From JABSSA01 sp039960995 (GTDB lineage Bacteria > Pseudomonadota > Alphaproteobacteria > Rhodobacterales > Rhodobacteraceae), in the NCBI GenBank assembly GCA_039960995.1, contig JBDVKF010000006.1, positions 1 through 64,000 of the forward strand: 64,000 bases of DNA, written 5' to 3'. Below, in pieces: positions 35,095-44,294 of this stretch. How positions within the stretch are numbered: position 1 is the stretch's first letter; every line of letters begins with the position of its first letter. Under the pieces are notes generated by a model. That model saw only the letters and a list, made by a program, of their open reading frames with translations. It searched no databases and was not told the DNA's origin. The translations under genes were made by a program, and so were the position numbers.

Positions 35095-36300
35095 TTAGCA
35101 GTTTTCGTCTTCTTTGATGTCCTTCCACTCGGCCACAGCCTTGTCCCATAGCCAACATAATGGGGCGGATGCGGTGTCTTTGCATTTACGCTTATGCTCG
35201 TCGCAGGACACCCAATCCGTTTTGTCAGCTAGGCCGGAATTTATGCCATCGAATTCATAATATTCGCGCCAGTTGAAATCGAGGTTTTCGGCGGTAGTTC
35301 CGCCTTTTCCGTCGGGCTCGTGGTAACATTCGCCGTCAAAGCTCCAGCCTTTTTCGATAGGGTTTTTGATGCATCGTTTGGCAAGATAGTCGGCCAGATT
35401 AAGACCCAGAACTGCGCCAGCGGCACTGTCCACGGGGAAATGCACGCCAGCAACGGTCCGATTGATCGCGATCCGCGACGCCTGCCGCATCATCATTTCG
35501 CCCCACAGCGGTTGCGAATATGGTGTTGTGCCTGCGGTCTGCAATATCTTCCAAAGCAATTGTGCAAGACAGAACGCTTCGGTGGAATGGCCACTGGGTA
35601 AAGCACCATGCGTGGGCGTCCAGATCATCGGCTGAATTTGCGGTGACCATTCAATGGGGCGTTTGCACGACAATGCGTATTTGAAACGTTGCTCGACATA
35701 GCCGCACATGCCCAATGCCACGTCCAAAAGTTCCATGGTGAACGGCGTGCGCGCAGGTTCTACGAACGCAATCGTGCGCAAAAACTCAACAGGGGTCGAC
35801 AACTGAGTGATGATCTCTTCGGCGCGATCGCTGCGCAAGTCGGCGTAGTTTGCCACGAGATTCAATTGATCCGAAAAGATGCTTTGGGTCGGGCGCCGCA
35901 TTCGCATCAGGGGTTGGTATTTGGTGTCTGGTAGCGGCCCATCACTGACACAAAGATGGAACAGGCGCGCGAAGTCGCGGCAATTGGCGTCGAAATTAAA
36001 GCCAAGCCGGGAATAGGTTTCGAACCCAAAAATCTTAGCGCGCAAAGCAGGCGAAAGCCGCTCCAGGCTTTTGACGGTTTCTTCGGGGTTGGGGTTCACA
36101 TCGTCCGCTGGAACGGGAATCCAGGTGCCGGCAATTCCGTCATGGTTCGAAATCAATGCGCCGGTAATAAGCGGGGAATCTCCAGCGGTTGCGGCAAGGC
36201 TGCTTAGGCTTGATAAACTGCTTAAGCTGCTCAAACTACTGAGACTGCTCAAGCTGCTAAGGCTACTCAAACTCGATTCAGGTCCATTTCCACCGGCCAT
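35095..36300 (-). CDS. PAP2/vanadium-haloperoxidase-fold protein with Ser-Ser-Leu repeat N-terminus
   Basis: 401 residues. After MAGGNGPE come nine exact Ser-Ser-Leu repeats (residues 9-35). The C-terminal half has the vanadate/phosphate site of the vanadium chloroperoxidase–PAP2 superfamily: Lys and Arg in KYALSCKRPIEWSP, PSGHS, and SRIAINRTVAGVHFPVD with the catalytic His. The ~120-residue helical region before it is typical of vanadium-dependent haloperoxidase relatives rather than membrane PAP2 phosphatases, and no membrane helices are seen. Whether it is a haloperoxidase or a soluble acid phosphatase cannot be told. It lies 41 bases downstream of the cyclase gene. Confidence 0.82.
   Translation of the reverse strand: MAGGNGPESSLSSLSSLSSLSSLSSLSSLSSLSSLAATAGDSPLITGALISNHDGIAGTWIPVPADDVNPNPEETVKSLERLSPALRAKIFGFETYSRLGFNFDANCRDFARLFHLCVSDGPLPDTKYQPLMRMRRPTQSIFSDQLNLVANYADLRSDRAEEIITQLSTPVEFLRTIAFVEPARTPFTMELLDVALGMCGYVEQRFKYALSCKRPIEWSPQIQPMIWTPTHGALPSGHSTEAFCLAQLLWKILQTAGTTPYSQPLWGEMMMRQASRIAINRTVAGVHFPVDSAAGAVLGLNLADYLAKRCIKNPIEKGWSFDGECYHEPDGKGGTTAENLDFNWREYYEFDGINSGLADKTDWVSCDEHKRKCKDTASAPLCWLWDKAVAEWKDIKEDENC
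36196..36276 (-). repeat. Nine tandem 9-bp repeats encoding (Ser-Ser-Leu)x9
   Basis: 81 bases made of nine consecutive degenerate nonamers, each encoding Ser-Ser-Leu with varied Ser and Leu codons. Codon diversity shows the repeat is old or selected at the protein level rather than a fresh slippage product. Confidence 0.9.
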
Positions 36301-36341
36301 TAATCCACTCCTCTAAAATCGTTGGCTTGGTCATAATCTTT

Positions 36342-38159
36342 TTATTCTGGCACATCCATGTCGCGCAGAGTTTGCACAAAATCTTCGCCGACTTTGTACC
36401 CGGCTGCGGGCGTGTTTTTCTGCCACCACCCAATCGAAAATTCAGGCTGTTTGCGCATTAGTTTCGTCATCGTTTTTTGGGCCTTTTCGACTTCGCCCAT
36501 TCGCCATTCTGCCACGGCTTTAATGCGCATGGTTGACGTATGCGCGGCGTTCAAGCGCAGCGAACTTGTCGCGAGTTCAAGCGCACGTTGGTTATCATCG
36601 TTTGAAATTGCAGCACCTGCAGCCATCGCTTGAAAAAAGAACCTGTTTGGATCCAACGGCGCGATTTGCAGGGCGCGTTCGGCATCATTCACCGCTTCGG
36701 CGCCTTGACTGCGGAATGTGTAAAGAACTGCACGCAAAGCACGGCCCATCGCGTCATTTGGAGTGATTTCCAATGCGCTGTCGAACAACTCTTCGGATTC
36801 GTCCAAATCATGCAGCAAGTTGTTGTTCACGTTTCCTGCAACCACCAAGGCTTCGGTGTTCATCGGATCAATATCCAATGCCCGTTGGGTGTAATCCAAG
36901 GCCCGTAATCCTTCGGCCATGCGATCTTCGGTCCAACCTTGCTGTACCTTGAGAACGTGCCAGCGCGCTTTCCATGCCAAGGGGACGGGTGCATGCGGAA
37001 TGCGTTCGATCAAGGCATCAAGCAATTCGCCCGCATAGTTGAATTCGCGCGAAGACAGGCGATTCATTAAAGCTTGTGCGCCAAATAAGACTGCATACCC
37101 TTCCAGTGTTGGCAATGGTTCCGAAAGCGCCCTATGCAATTCCCGCTTTAACAACGCGCCGTGAATTTCATTGGCCAGACTACTGAATATCCCGTTCTTT
37201 TGCAGGATCTCAAAGGCAGAGAATTCCATGCGGGTCGACCAAATGACCAAACCCGTCAAAGTTTCTGCCATTTCCAGAACAAGTACAATTTTACCGCCTT
37301 GCTCACGGCAATTGCCTGAAATGACAAAATCAGCAGCAAGTGCCGAGCGTATGTCTGACAAGCTTTCAGGTTTCGTGCGGTAACTAGATGTCGACAGGCT
37401 GGATATCACATTCATTTCAGGCGAACGCGACAAAGCACTGATCAGATCATCGGTCAGCAGATTGGACCAGACAATCGAATGCTCGGACAGATTCAATGTT
37501 GCGATTGGCAAGACTGCGAGCGTCGGCAAAAGCTCCACAGTCGATGCGCGTGGGATAATGGCCGGGACGCTTTCGTGATCGCGCAACAAGTATGCTTGTA
37601 CGGGTTTCGAGACGTTTTTTAGATGCAGCAATCCAATGTCTTCGCAGTCTGTTTCGGCATCGCTGGCAATTTCGTCGCGTACACGTGCGCTGGTTAAAAT
37701 TTGACCCGGTCGTGCTGCCGCAGCAAGACGCTGAGCCACGTTCACAAGATGACCATACATATCATTGTCGGCACTATGTAAGATCTCGCCTGCGACCAAA
37801 GACATGCGTAATTCGATGCGCCGATTGGTGGGCACTTTGCGGTTCAATTTTGTGACAATGGCTTGCAGTTTTAACGCCGCACGAGCTGCCGATTTCACAT
37901 CATCAAATTCCGCAAGAAGACCGTCGCCGAGACGTTTGACCAAACGTCCTTTCGCAGATGCTTCGATTTGTCTTTGCGCTTCATCGGCAAACGAAACCCA
38001 TCTTCGAATCGCATCTTCTTCATCCGTGTCCACAAGGCGCACGGAATCCACAACATCAGCAAACAGAACAGCTTTCGAAACACGCCAGAGTTCTGCGCCT
38101 AGTTTCACTTTTTCGAATGGCGCGTCCTTGATCACTGACAAACGATCCAATTCATACAA
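36342..38159 (-). CDS. Class III nucleotidyl cyclase fused to TolB-like and TPR domains
   Basis: 605 residues. The N-terminal cyclase homology domain (about 25-190) carries both metal Asp residues (Asp35 in FADVVDSV, Asp79 in RLGDG) and the Asn/Arg pair of NVAQRLAAA, so it is probably active, making cAMP or cGMP. A TolB/FlgO-like domain follows (about 210-330; LAVLPIATLNLSEHSIVWSNLLTDDLISALSRS), then TPR helices to the end. No membrane helix. It is the first gene of a likely three-gene operon (cyclase, PAP2-like, subtilisin) and is separated by 80 AT-rich bases from the upstream protease gene. Confidence 0.88.
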   Translation of the reverse strand: MYELDRLSVIKDAPFEKVKLGAELWRVSKAVLFADVVDSVRLVDTDEEDAIRRWVSFADEAQRQIEASAKGRLVKRLGDGLLAEFDDVKSAARAALKLQAIVTKLNRKVPTNRRIELRMSLVAGEILHSADNDMYGHLVNVAQRLAAAARPGQILTSARVRDEIASDAETDCEDIGLLHLKNVSKPVQAYLLRDHESVPAIIPRASTVELLPTLAVLPIATLNLSEHSIVWSNLLTDDLISALSRSPEMNVISSLSTSSYRTKPESLSDIRSALAADFVISGNCREQGGKIVLVLEMAETLTGLVIWSTRMEFSAFEILQKNGIFSSLANEIHGALLKRELHRALSEPLPTLEGYAVLFGAQALMNRLSSREFNYAGELLDALIERIPHAPVPLAWKARWHVLKVQQGWTEDRMAEGLRALDYTQRALDIDPMNTEALVVAGNVNNNLLHDLDESEELFDSALEITPNDAMGRALRAVLYTFRSQGAEAVNDAERALQIAPLDPNRFFFQAMAAGAAISNDDNQRALELATSSLRLNAAHTSTMRIKAVAEWRMGEVEKAQKTMTKLMRKQPEFSIGWWQKNTPAAGYKVGEDFVQTLRDMDVPE

Positions 38160-38239
38160 AAATAATCAATTTTAATAATATATGAATTATGTGGACTTGG
38201 ACAGGAATTAAACAACCTCTGCGTCAGTGGCTTCGCGTT

Positions 38240-39043
38240 TTACGGGCGTACGAATTTTGCACCAGAACGATTGCGCGCATTTCCGACTTTGAGGCGTCGT
38301 GCAACGGCTTCCGGTGGTGCGATTTGTAACCGCAATTGTTTCTTAAGCTCGATGACACGTTCGGGAAGATGCATGCCAACAGACCGTCTTTCACCTTGGA
38401 TTTGCATCATTCCTGACACTACCGAAATGATGCGGCCACGTCCGTTTAGGTGAGAAAACACTGGTGCGCCGGAAGATCCAAAGGTCACGTTGCAATCGAA
38501 CAGGAAAACATCATCAAAGCGTTCCAGCATCTGACATTCTTTTTGGCGCGACTGTACGTTCGACCGACCACGCCCATAGGAAACCACACTGACAGGACCG
38601 GGGCGCACTCGTTCGTCGTGCAGGTAAAATGGGGGAACTTCGAAGGACGAGATCGGTTCTGACAGGCGTAAAAGGGCGACGTCATGTGCAACATTATGTT
38701 CGGTCAATGGTTCGTTCGGAAGATATTGGGCATGCGCTGCTGCTGCCTGAACCCCCCGTGTCGCAGCGGCCTGGCCATTGCGAAGTCCTGCGCGGAACAC
38801 GATGCTTTCTGTTGGCCACAGTTTGTCGGTACCGGGCTGATATAAGCAATGGGCTGCCGTCAGAACAAGATCTTTTGCGATCAAGGTGCCAGAACACATT
38901 GCTCGGTTGGCAAAGTCGATGCGTCCGACGGCCTTCCAAATCTGTGCGGAATAATCTGTGTCGAGTTCGCGCAATTGCGTGGTTTGTCCCGTCGCGCTGC
39001 TGGCAACCAAAATGGCCAGAATTATGCCAGTAACCCACTTCAT
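38240..39043 (-). CDS. Secreted trypsin-like (S1) serine protease, copy A
   Basis: 267 residues with signal peptide MKWVTGIILAILVASSATGQ. Triad: His in VLTAAHCLY, Asp in AHDVALLRL, Ser in FGSSGAPVF. Cys pairs CSGTL/AAHC and CQML/DCNV are consistent with two disulfides. Paralogue of the next gene upstream; both end in GAKFV(R/K)P. Its ATG overlaps the stop of that gene by 4 bases, so the pair is coupled. Periplasmic or extracellular; substrate unknown. Confidence 0.9.
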   Translation of the reverse strand: MKWVTGIILAILVASSATGQTTQLRELDTDYSAQIWKAVGRIDFANRAMCSGTLIAKDLVLTAAHCLYQPGTDKLWPTESIVFRAGLRNGQAAATRGVQAAAAHAQYLPNEPLTEHNVAHDVALLRLSEPISSFEVPPFYLHDERVRPGPVSVVSYGRGRSNVQSRQKECQMLERFDDVFLFDCNVTFGSSGAPVFSHLNGRGRIISVVSGMMQIQGERRSVGMHLPERVIELKKQLRLQIAPPEAVARRLKVGNARNRSGAKFVRP

Positions 39044-39858
39044 GGCTTAACAAACTTTGCGCCAGTTTCCGTGCGTATGCCACCGACGACGATGCGGCGC
39101 GACAAAGGACCCGCGTCATTCGACTGGATATGATCTGACTTTATTTCTTCGTAAAGCGCTTCAAGCGGTGAATTTAAGGATGTCCCCAACGAAACATCTT
39201 CGCCTTCCATACTCGCCTTGGCTGACACCACTGACACGATTTGCGCGCGCCCGTCTTTGAAGGTAAAAATAGGGGCGCCAGAGGCACCGAAATCGACCGA
39301 GCAGGATGTCACAAGAACGCCTTCGCGATGTCCAAGAACCTCGCAGATTTCTTGCAGTGATGGCGCTTCGGACCGGTCTTTTGCATAGCTGACGACGCCC
39401 ACTTGATCGCCTTCGTTGGGGCGGTGTGTGGTTGCGAATGGTTCGATTTGTCCGTTTCGGATGGGATGATCCAGCTCGAGCAGGGCAAGATCAAATCGAA
39501 CCGCATTGGAATCGAGGTCACCACCAAATGTGTAATCGGGGTGTGTTACCGCCTTGCGCACAGATCGATATGCAGATGCGCGTCCATTGCGCCAACCGGC
39601 AAGGAATTCAATTTCCGATTCATTTACGCGCGACCCGCTGCCTTTTTCGAAAAGACAATGCGCGGCGGTCAGGACCAAATTAGGCGCGATCAACGCGCCT
39701 GTGCAAAATCCAGCGCCACCCAAATCAAGGCGACCAACTGCTTCCCAAGCGCGGGCTGTCGTACCCGATTCTAATTGCTGCAATTCTGCATCTTGGGCAA
39801 TTCCTGCAGTTGCACCTGCAAGCGTCAAAAGAAACAGGGATAACCAACGGCGCACCAA
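39040..39858 (-). CDS. Secreted trypsin-like (S1) serine protease, copy B
   Basis: 272 residues with signal peptide (WLSLFLLTLAGATAGIAQ). Triad His in VLTAAHCLF, Asp in RFDLALLEL, Ser in FGASGAPIF. Start is TTG 39858 or GTG 39855; GGAG stands 4-7 bases upstream. Tandem paralogue of copy A with the same C-terminal GAKFVKP motif. The glcF stop lies 71 bases upstream in the same direction. Confidence 0.88.
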   Translation of the reverse strand: MVRRWLSLFLLTLAGATAGIAQDAELQQLESGTTARAWEAVGRLDLGGAGFCTGALIAPNLVLTAAHCLFEKGSGSRVNESEIEFLAGWRNGRASAYRSVRKAVTHPDYTFGGDLDSNAVRFDLALLELDHPIRNGQIEPFATTHRPNEGDQVGVVSYAKDRSEAPSLQEICEVLGHREGVLVTSCSVDFGASGAPIFTFKDGRAQIVSVVSAKASMEGEDVSLGTSLNSPLEALYEEIKSDHIQSNDAGPLSRRIVVGGIRTETGAKFVKP

Positions 39859-39929
39859 TGCACTCCAACCAATAAATCGTCGAGATTTGGTACAAGGGAA
39901 TGTCGGCGAAATTAGGGCGAGGTTCTAAT

Positions 39930-41240
39930 TCATCGCAAAATTGGGACATCGTTATTCGCGCGATCCAATGTCCCAGGTCGTGGCCCACCAGTCGCCCAAT
40001 CCAACAATTCCACCGTGTGCACGATCGGGATTTTCGTCGCCGATCCGATCTGCATCATACAACCGATGTTTCCGGCGGCGATGATATCAGGCGATTTGGC
40101 TTCTAGGGTGCGCACCTTGCGCTTCTTAAGTTGAGCCGAAATTTCGGGTTGCATGAGGTTGTAGGTGCCCGCCGATCCGCAGCAAAGATGGCTATCGGTC
40201 GGTTCCACAACGGTAAACCCGGCCCGTTTTAACAAATCTTTGGGAAAGGTTTTGATCTGTTGGCCGTGCTGCAAAGAACACGCCGCATGGTAGGCTACGG
40301 TAACGTCGCGATCTGGCCCTTCTGGCATGTCGAGCTTCATCAAGACTTCGCTGATATCCATCGTAATCTTGGAAATGCGGGCGGCATCGTCGGCCAGTTC
40401 ATCGTTGCGGAACATGTGACCATAATCTTTGACCGTCGTGCCACATCCACTTGTGTTGATGACGATTGCATCCAATCCGTTGGTTTCGATTTCGGTCGTC
40501 CAAGCTTTGATGTTCTTGGCTGCCGTTGCATGGCTTTCTGAGGCTTTGCCCATATGATGGGTTAACGCGCCACAACACCCAGCGCCGTCTGCCACAACAA
40601 CGTCGCACCCCAACCGGGTGAGCAGGCGAATCGTTGCGTCGTTAATGTCGGTGTTCAACGCCTTTTGGGCGCATCCCGTCATCAAGGCCACGCGCATTTT
40701 AGGCGCAGGTACGGCAAATGTTTGCGGATCGTCGTTGCGACTGACCGGCGGGATGTAATCCGGTGCCATGTCCAGCATCGCACGCAAGCGCGCATCGGGC
40801 ACCAGTTTGCGAAACGGGCGCGCGATCTTTGCACCCAACATCGCCACACGAAACCGCATCGGATAAGGCAAGATACGCGCAAGCATCCATCGCAGGGCGC
40901 GATCTGACAAAGGCCGGTCATAGTGTTCTTCGATATACGAGCGGGCGTGATCAACCAGATGCATATAGTGCACACCGCTGGGGCAGGTGGTCATGCAGGC
41001 AAGGCAAGACAGGCAGCGGTCAATGTGTTTGACCACCTTTTCGTCAGGCTTACGCTCGTTTTCGAGCATGTCTTTGATCAGGTAAATCCGACCGCGCGGG
41101 CTGTCGAGTTCGTCGCCAAGGACTTGGTAAGTTGGGCAAGTTGCAGTGCAAAACCCACAATGCACACAAGATCGCAAAATTTCATTGGCCCGTTTGATGT
41201 CTGGGTCCTGCAATTGAGCTTGGGAAAAGTTTGTTTGCAT
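39930..41240 (-). CDS. glcF: Glycolate oxidase iron-sulfur subunit
   Basis: 436 residues. Two 4Fe-4S motifs, CVHCGFCTATCPTY and CLSCLACMTTCPSG, then the CCG domains (VADGAGCCGALTHHMG; DSHLCCGSAGTYN) of GlcF/HdrD-type electron carriers. It passes electrons from GlcD/GlcE to the quinone pool at the membrane. Last gene of the glc operon, 11 bases after a small unknown gene. Confidence 0.95.
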   Translation of the reverse strand: MQTNFSQAQLQDPDIKRANEILRSCVHCGFCTATCPTYQVLGDELDSPRGRIYLIKDMLENERKPDEKVVKHIDRCLSCLACMTTCPSGVHYMHLVDHARSYIEEHYDRPLSDRALRWMLARILPYPMRFRVAMLGAKIARPFRKLVPDARLRAMLDMAPDYIPPVSRNDDPQTFAVPAPKMRVALMTGCAQKALNTDINDATIRLLTRLGCDVVVADGAGCCGALTHHMGKASESHATAAKNIKAWTTEIETNGLDAIVINTSGCGTTVKDYGHMFRNDELADDAARISKITMDISEVLMKLDMPEGPDRDVTVAYHAACSLQHGQQIKTFPKDLLKRAGFTVVEPTDSHLCCGSAGTYNLMQPEISAQLKKRKVRTLEAKSPDIIAAGNIGCMMQIGSATKIPIVHTVELLDWATGGPRPGTLDRANNDVPILR

Positions 41241-41251
41241 GGTTTTCGCCC

Positions 41252-41671
41252 TTATTGCGACTTGGGCGTCGCGCCCAGAAATGGATGCGCTTGGCCCGTC
41301 AGTCCCACATCAAGAAAAAGCACTTCGGCCCGGTCCAATCCGTGCATGTCGCGTAGAACAGCGGCCAATCCTTGTGGCACATCGGTTAGAGCAACGTCGA
41401 TAAAACTGGCCACTGCAAGCCGACCATTAAGGTCAACTGAAGCATTAAGATCAGACAACAAAAGGTCCTCACGAAACCGCGCCAAATACGTCGCAGCGAT
41501 CTTCTCTGGCGAGATGGGATCTCGAGTGTCTGCGTCGGTCGAAGCGTCCTTAAAAAGTGCATCCAGCGCTTCAGTGTGATCCGAGAAATGGGACCAGAAA
41601 CGGTCGATCGCGCCGATCGTTTCGCTGGGCAGCGCTGCCGCATAAAAATCGTAAGGATCAACCAGCGACAT
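41252..41671 (-). CDS. Small hypothetical protein inside the glc operon
   Basis: 139 residues from ATG 41671 (GGAG 7 bases upstream), overlapping the glcE stop by 14 bases and ending 11 bases before glcF. Soluble, acidic, no recognised motif; contains LAVASFIDVALTDVPQGLAAVLRDMHGLDRAEVLFLDVGLTGQAHPFLG. Its coupling to glcE suggests a role in glycolate oxidase assembly or activity, but nothing in the sequence proves it. Confidence 0.75.
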   Translation of the reverse strand: MSLVDPYDFYAAALPSETIGAIDRFWSHFSDHTEALDALFKDASTDADTRDPISPEKIAATYLARFREDLLLSDLNASVDLNGRLAVASFIDVALTDVPQGLAAVLRDMHGLDRAEVLFLDVGLTGQAHPFLGATPKSQ

Positions 41672-42758
41672 GAGATGTCTCCGCTTGAGCACTGAAAATC
41701 CCGCGTGGATCGAATTTGGCCCGCAGACCCATTGTCAAAGCCGCAACACCTGGGTGTTCTGGCTGGAAGGTTCCAAGAGCAGCATGGGTTTCGGGAGATG
41801 CCGACATCAAGGTTGCATGTCCCCCGATCCCAGACATGCAGGCGCGTATGTCGGCCCCTTTAGGTGCGCGGGCCCAAATCAAGCCGCCGCCCCAATCCAT
41901 GAACCATTTTGTCCCATCAGGGAAAACCTGCGCGACACGGGGACCACCTGAAGGTTTGACCGAAATGCGCCACAGATCACCGTCCGATCCCAGCGTTTTG
42001 GCGTCTCGGATGGTTGCCCAATCGGCAGATGGTTCTGTCGTGATGTCACCAAATGATTTCAGCCGCTCTGTCAGTTGAGCCAGACGGTGCTTGACCTGCA
42101 CATCAAACCCTTCGACGCGTAGCAAAGTCTTTTGATCATCGGGCAAATGCGCCGCACCTGACACTTCGAACGGCGAACCAAGTGCGGATGACATGGCGTC
42201 GACCGCTTGTTCCGCACTTAACCCGTGCAGGATCAAACATCCCTCGGTTTCTGGCACTGGCAAGACCTTTAGGCTGACTTCTGTCAACACTCCAAGCGTG
42301 CCCCAAGACCCGCCCATCAATTTGACAAGATCATAGCCCGTAACATTCTTCATCACGCGCCCACCGTTTTTTACGATGTCACCTGACCCATCTACAAATC
42401 GCACGCCCAGCAAGAAATCTCGCGCAGCGCCCGCTTGGATTCGGCGTGGACCACTTGCATTTGTCGCCATGACGCCCCCGATCGTGGATGTCCCTGCATC
42501 CAGATAGTAAGGTTCAAAGGCGAGGCGCTGACCTTCTTTTGCCAGCGCCTTTTCGATTTCAGACACTGGCGTACCCGCCTTGGCGACAAGTGTTAATGCG
42601 CCGGGTTCGTGCAATGTGATGCCGGATAACGTCGACATATCGACCAATGCGCCCCCTGCTGCACGGCCAAGTCCACGTGTGCCACCACCTTGAATGCGCA
42701 GGGGGGCGTTCGCAGACCGTATGACCTCGGCAAGGCCCGCTTCATCCGTGATTTGCAT
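41658..42758 (-). CDS. glcE: Glycolate oxidase FAD-binding subunit
   Basis: 366 residues from ATG 42758. PCMH-type FAD-binding domain: LRIQGGGTRGLGRAAGG, VVATNASGPRRIQAGAARDFLLGVRFVDG-like core and NVTGYDLVKLMGGSWGTLGVLTEVSLKVLPV. Shorter than GlcD, as usual for GlcE. Lies 72 bases downstream of glcD. Confidence 0.94.
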   Translation of the reverse strand: MQITDEAGLAEVIRSANAPLRIQGGGTRGLGRAAGGALVDMSTLSGITLHEPGALTLVAKAGTPVSEIEKALAKEGQRLAFEPYYLDAGTSTIGGVMATNASGPRRIQAGAARDFLLGVRFVDGSGDIVKNGGRVMKNVTGYDLVKLMGGSWGTLGVLTEVSLKVLPVPETEGCLILHGLSAEQAVDAMSSALGSPFEVSGAAHLPDDQKTLLRVEGFDVQVKHRLAQLTERLKSFGDITTEPSADWATIRDAKTLGSDGDLWRISVKPSGGPRVAQVFPDGTKWFMDWGGGLIWARAPKGADIRACMSGIGGHATLMSASPETHAALGTFQPEHPGVAALTMGLRAKFDPRGIFSAQAETSHVAG

Positions 42759-42830
42759 GATATTCTCGCTTGTTTGTCGTCGGGGTCGAATGGTCGTCAT
42801 AGACATTCGACGGTATTTGTCGTTCGGCTA

Positions 42831-44279
42831 TTATTCGGCGGCTATGTCTGAACCACGTCGCGGTTTTGAAACATCCAGCGGAAAAACTTTGGCCGGGTTC
42901 AAAAGCCAATTCGGGTCAAACACGTCTTTCACGGCCATTTGCGCCTCGAGATCGGCTGCAGTGTATTGGTGGCTCATCAGATCGCGTTTTTCTATTCCGA
43001 CGCCGTGTTCGCCAGTTAAACACCCACCTACCTCGACACATAGTTTCAGGATATCCGCCCCGAACTCTTCGCACAGCTCCAAATCACCGGGTTTGTTCGC
43101 ATCAAACAAGATCAACGGGTGCATATTGCCATCCCCGGCGTGAAATACGTTGCCGACGTCCAGACCGTATTCCTTGGACATCTCGCCAATGCGGCGCAGG
43201 ACATAGGGCAGTTCTGACACTGGGATCGTACCGTCCAAACACATATAATCGTTGATCTGTCCCATCGCGCCAAAGGCCGACTTGCGGCCCAGCCAGATTG
43301 CGGCACTTTCTTCTGCTGATTTGCTTTCGCGCAGCTCAACAGGGTTGTGGCGTTTGGCGATTTCAATGATCTTGGTCAGCTGGTCATCAATTTCCGCGTT
43401 TGAACCTTCGACTTCGACAATCAACAAAGCCTCGCACATCGGGTACCCGGCTTTCGCAAAATTCTCGCAGGTTTCGATGCAAAGGCGGTCCATGAATTCA
43501 ATGGCAACGGGCAAGACGCCGGCTTTGATAATGTCGCTGACGCATGCACCTGCCACTTCCGAGCTATCAAAGCCCATAAGCACAGGGCGTGCGCCTTCGG
43601 GTTTAGGCAGGATGCGCAACGTTGCTTCGGTCACCACGCCAAGCTGCCCTTCGGACCCGCAGATCAGGCCAAGCAAATCAAGGCCGCCCGCATCCAGATG
43701 TGCGCCGCCGATTTCAGTGACCGTACCGTCCATCTGAACCAGCGTGACGCCCATCAGATTGTTTGTGGTGACGCCGTATTTCAGACAATGTGCGCCGCCT
43801 GAATTCATCGCAATGTTTCCGGCAATTGCACATGCCAGCTGAGAGGACGGATCGGGTGCGTAAAAGAACCCGTCTTCTTCGACGGCGCCTGTGACGCTTA
43901 GGTTTGTGCGGCCGGTTTGAACGCGAATATAACGATCTGGGTAATTGGTTTCGATCACGTCATTCATGCGCGCAACACCCAATATTACGCAATCAGCCGT
44001 CGGCAACGCCCCACCCGCCAGCGAAGTTCCAGAGCCGCGCGGCACGACAGGCACGCCTTCTTCGTTGCAAATTTTGAGGACGGCGGCGACTTCTTCCGTG
44101 GTGGATGGCAGAACCGCGACCATGGGCGGGCAACGATAAGCGGTAAGGGCATCGCATTCATAGGCGCGTGTTTCGGCCTCTTCGTGGATGACAGCGTCTT
44201 TGGGCAAAACCTCAAGAAGGCGTTCGACAACCCGTGGCTTTCGGCTCAGGACCGACGGATCTGGCTTGGGCATCTGCAT
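42831..44279 (-). CDS. glcD: Glycolate oxidase subunit GlcD
   Basis: 482 residues, catalytic FAD subunit oxidising glycolate to glyoxylate. FAD-binding VPVVPRGSGTSLAGGALP and IAMNSGGAHCLKYGVTTNNLMGVTLV are present, with the C-terminal His region VFHAGDGNMHPLILFD and GGCLTGEHGVGIEKRDLM. AAGGAGAG precedes the start. First gene of glcD-glcE-X-glcF; a large palindrome lies 16 bases upstream. Confidence 0.95.
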   Translation of the reverse strand: MQMPKPDPSVLSRKPRVVERLLEVLPKDAVIHEEAETRAYECDALTAYRCPPMVAVLPSTTEEVAAVLKICNEEGVPVVPRGSGTSLAGGALPTADCVILGVARMNDVIETNYPDRYIRVQTGRTNLSVTGAVEEDGFFYAPDPSSQLACAIAGNIAMNSGGAHCLKYGVTTNNLMGVTLVQMDGTVTEIGGAHLDAGGLDLLGLICGSEGQLGVVTEATLRILPKPEGARPVLMGFDSSEVAGACVSDIIKAGVLPVAIEFMDRLCIETCENFAKAGYPMCEALLIVEVEGSNAEIDDQLTKIIEIAKRHNPVELRESKSAEESAAIWLGRKSAFGAMGQINDYMCLDGTIPVSELPYVLRRIGEMSKEYGLDVGNVFHAGDGNMHPLILFDANKPGDLELCEEFGADILKLCVEVGGCLTGEHGVGIEKRDLMSHQYTAADLEAQMAVKDVFDPNWLLNPAKVFPLDVSKPRRGSDIAAE

Positions 44280-44294
44280 GGCGCTCTCCTTGCT

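Noticed and set aside
36071..36316. A plus-strand Leu/Lys-rich repeat frame (LLKLLRLL) opposite the SSL repeat
   Set aside because: It is the complement of the (Ser-Ser-Leu) repeat; it looks like an amphipathic peptide by chance and lacks a start signal.
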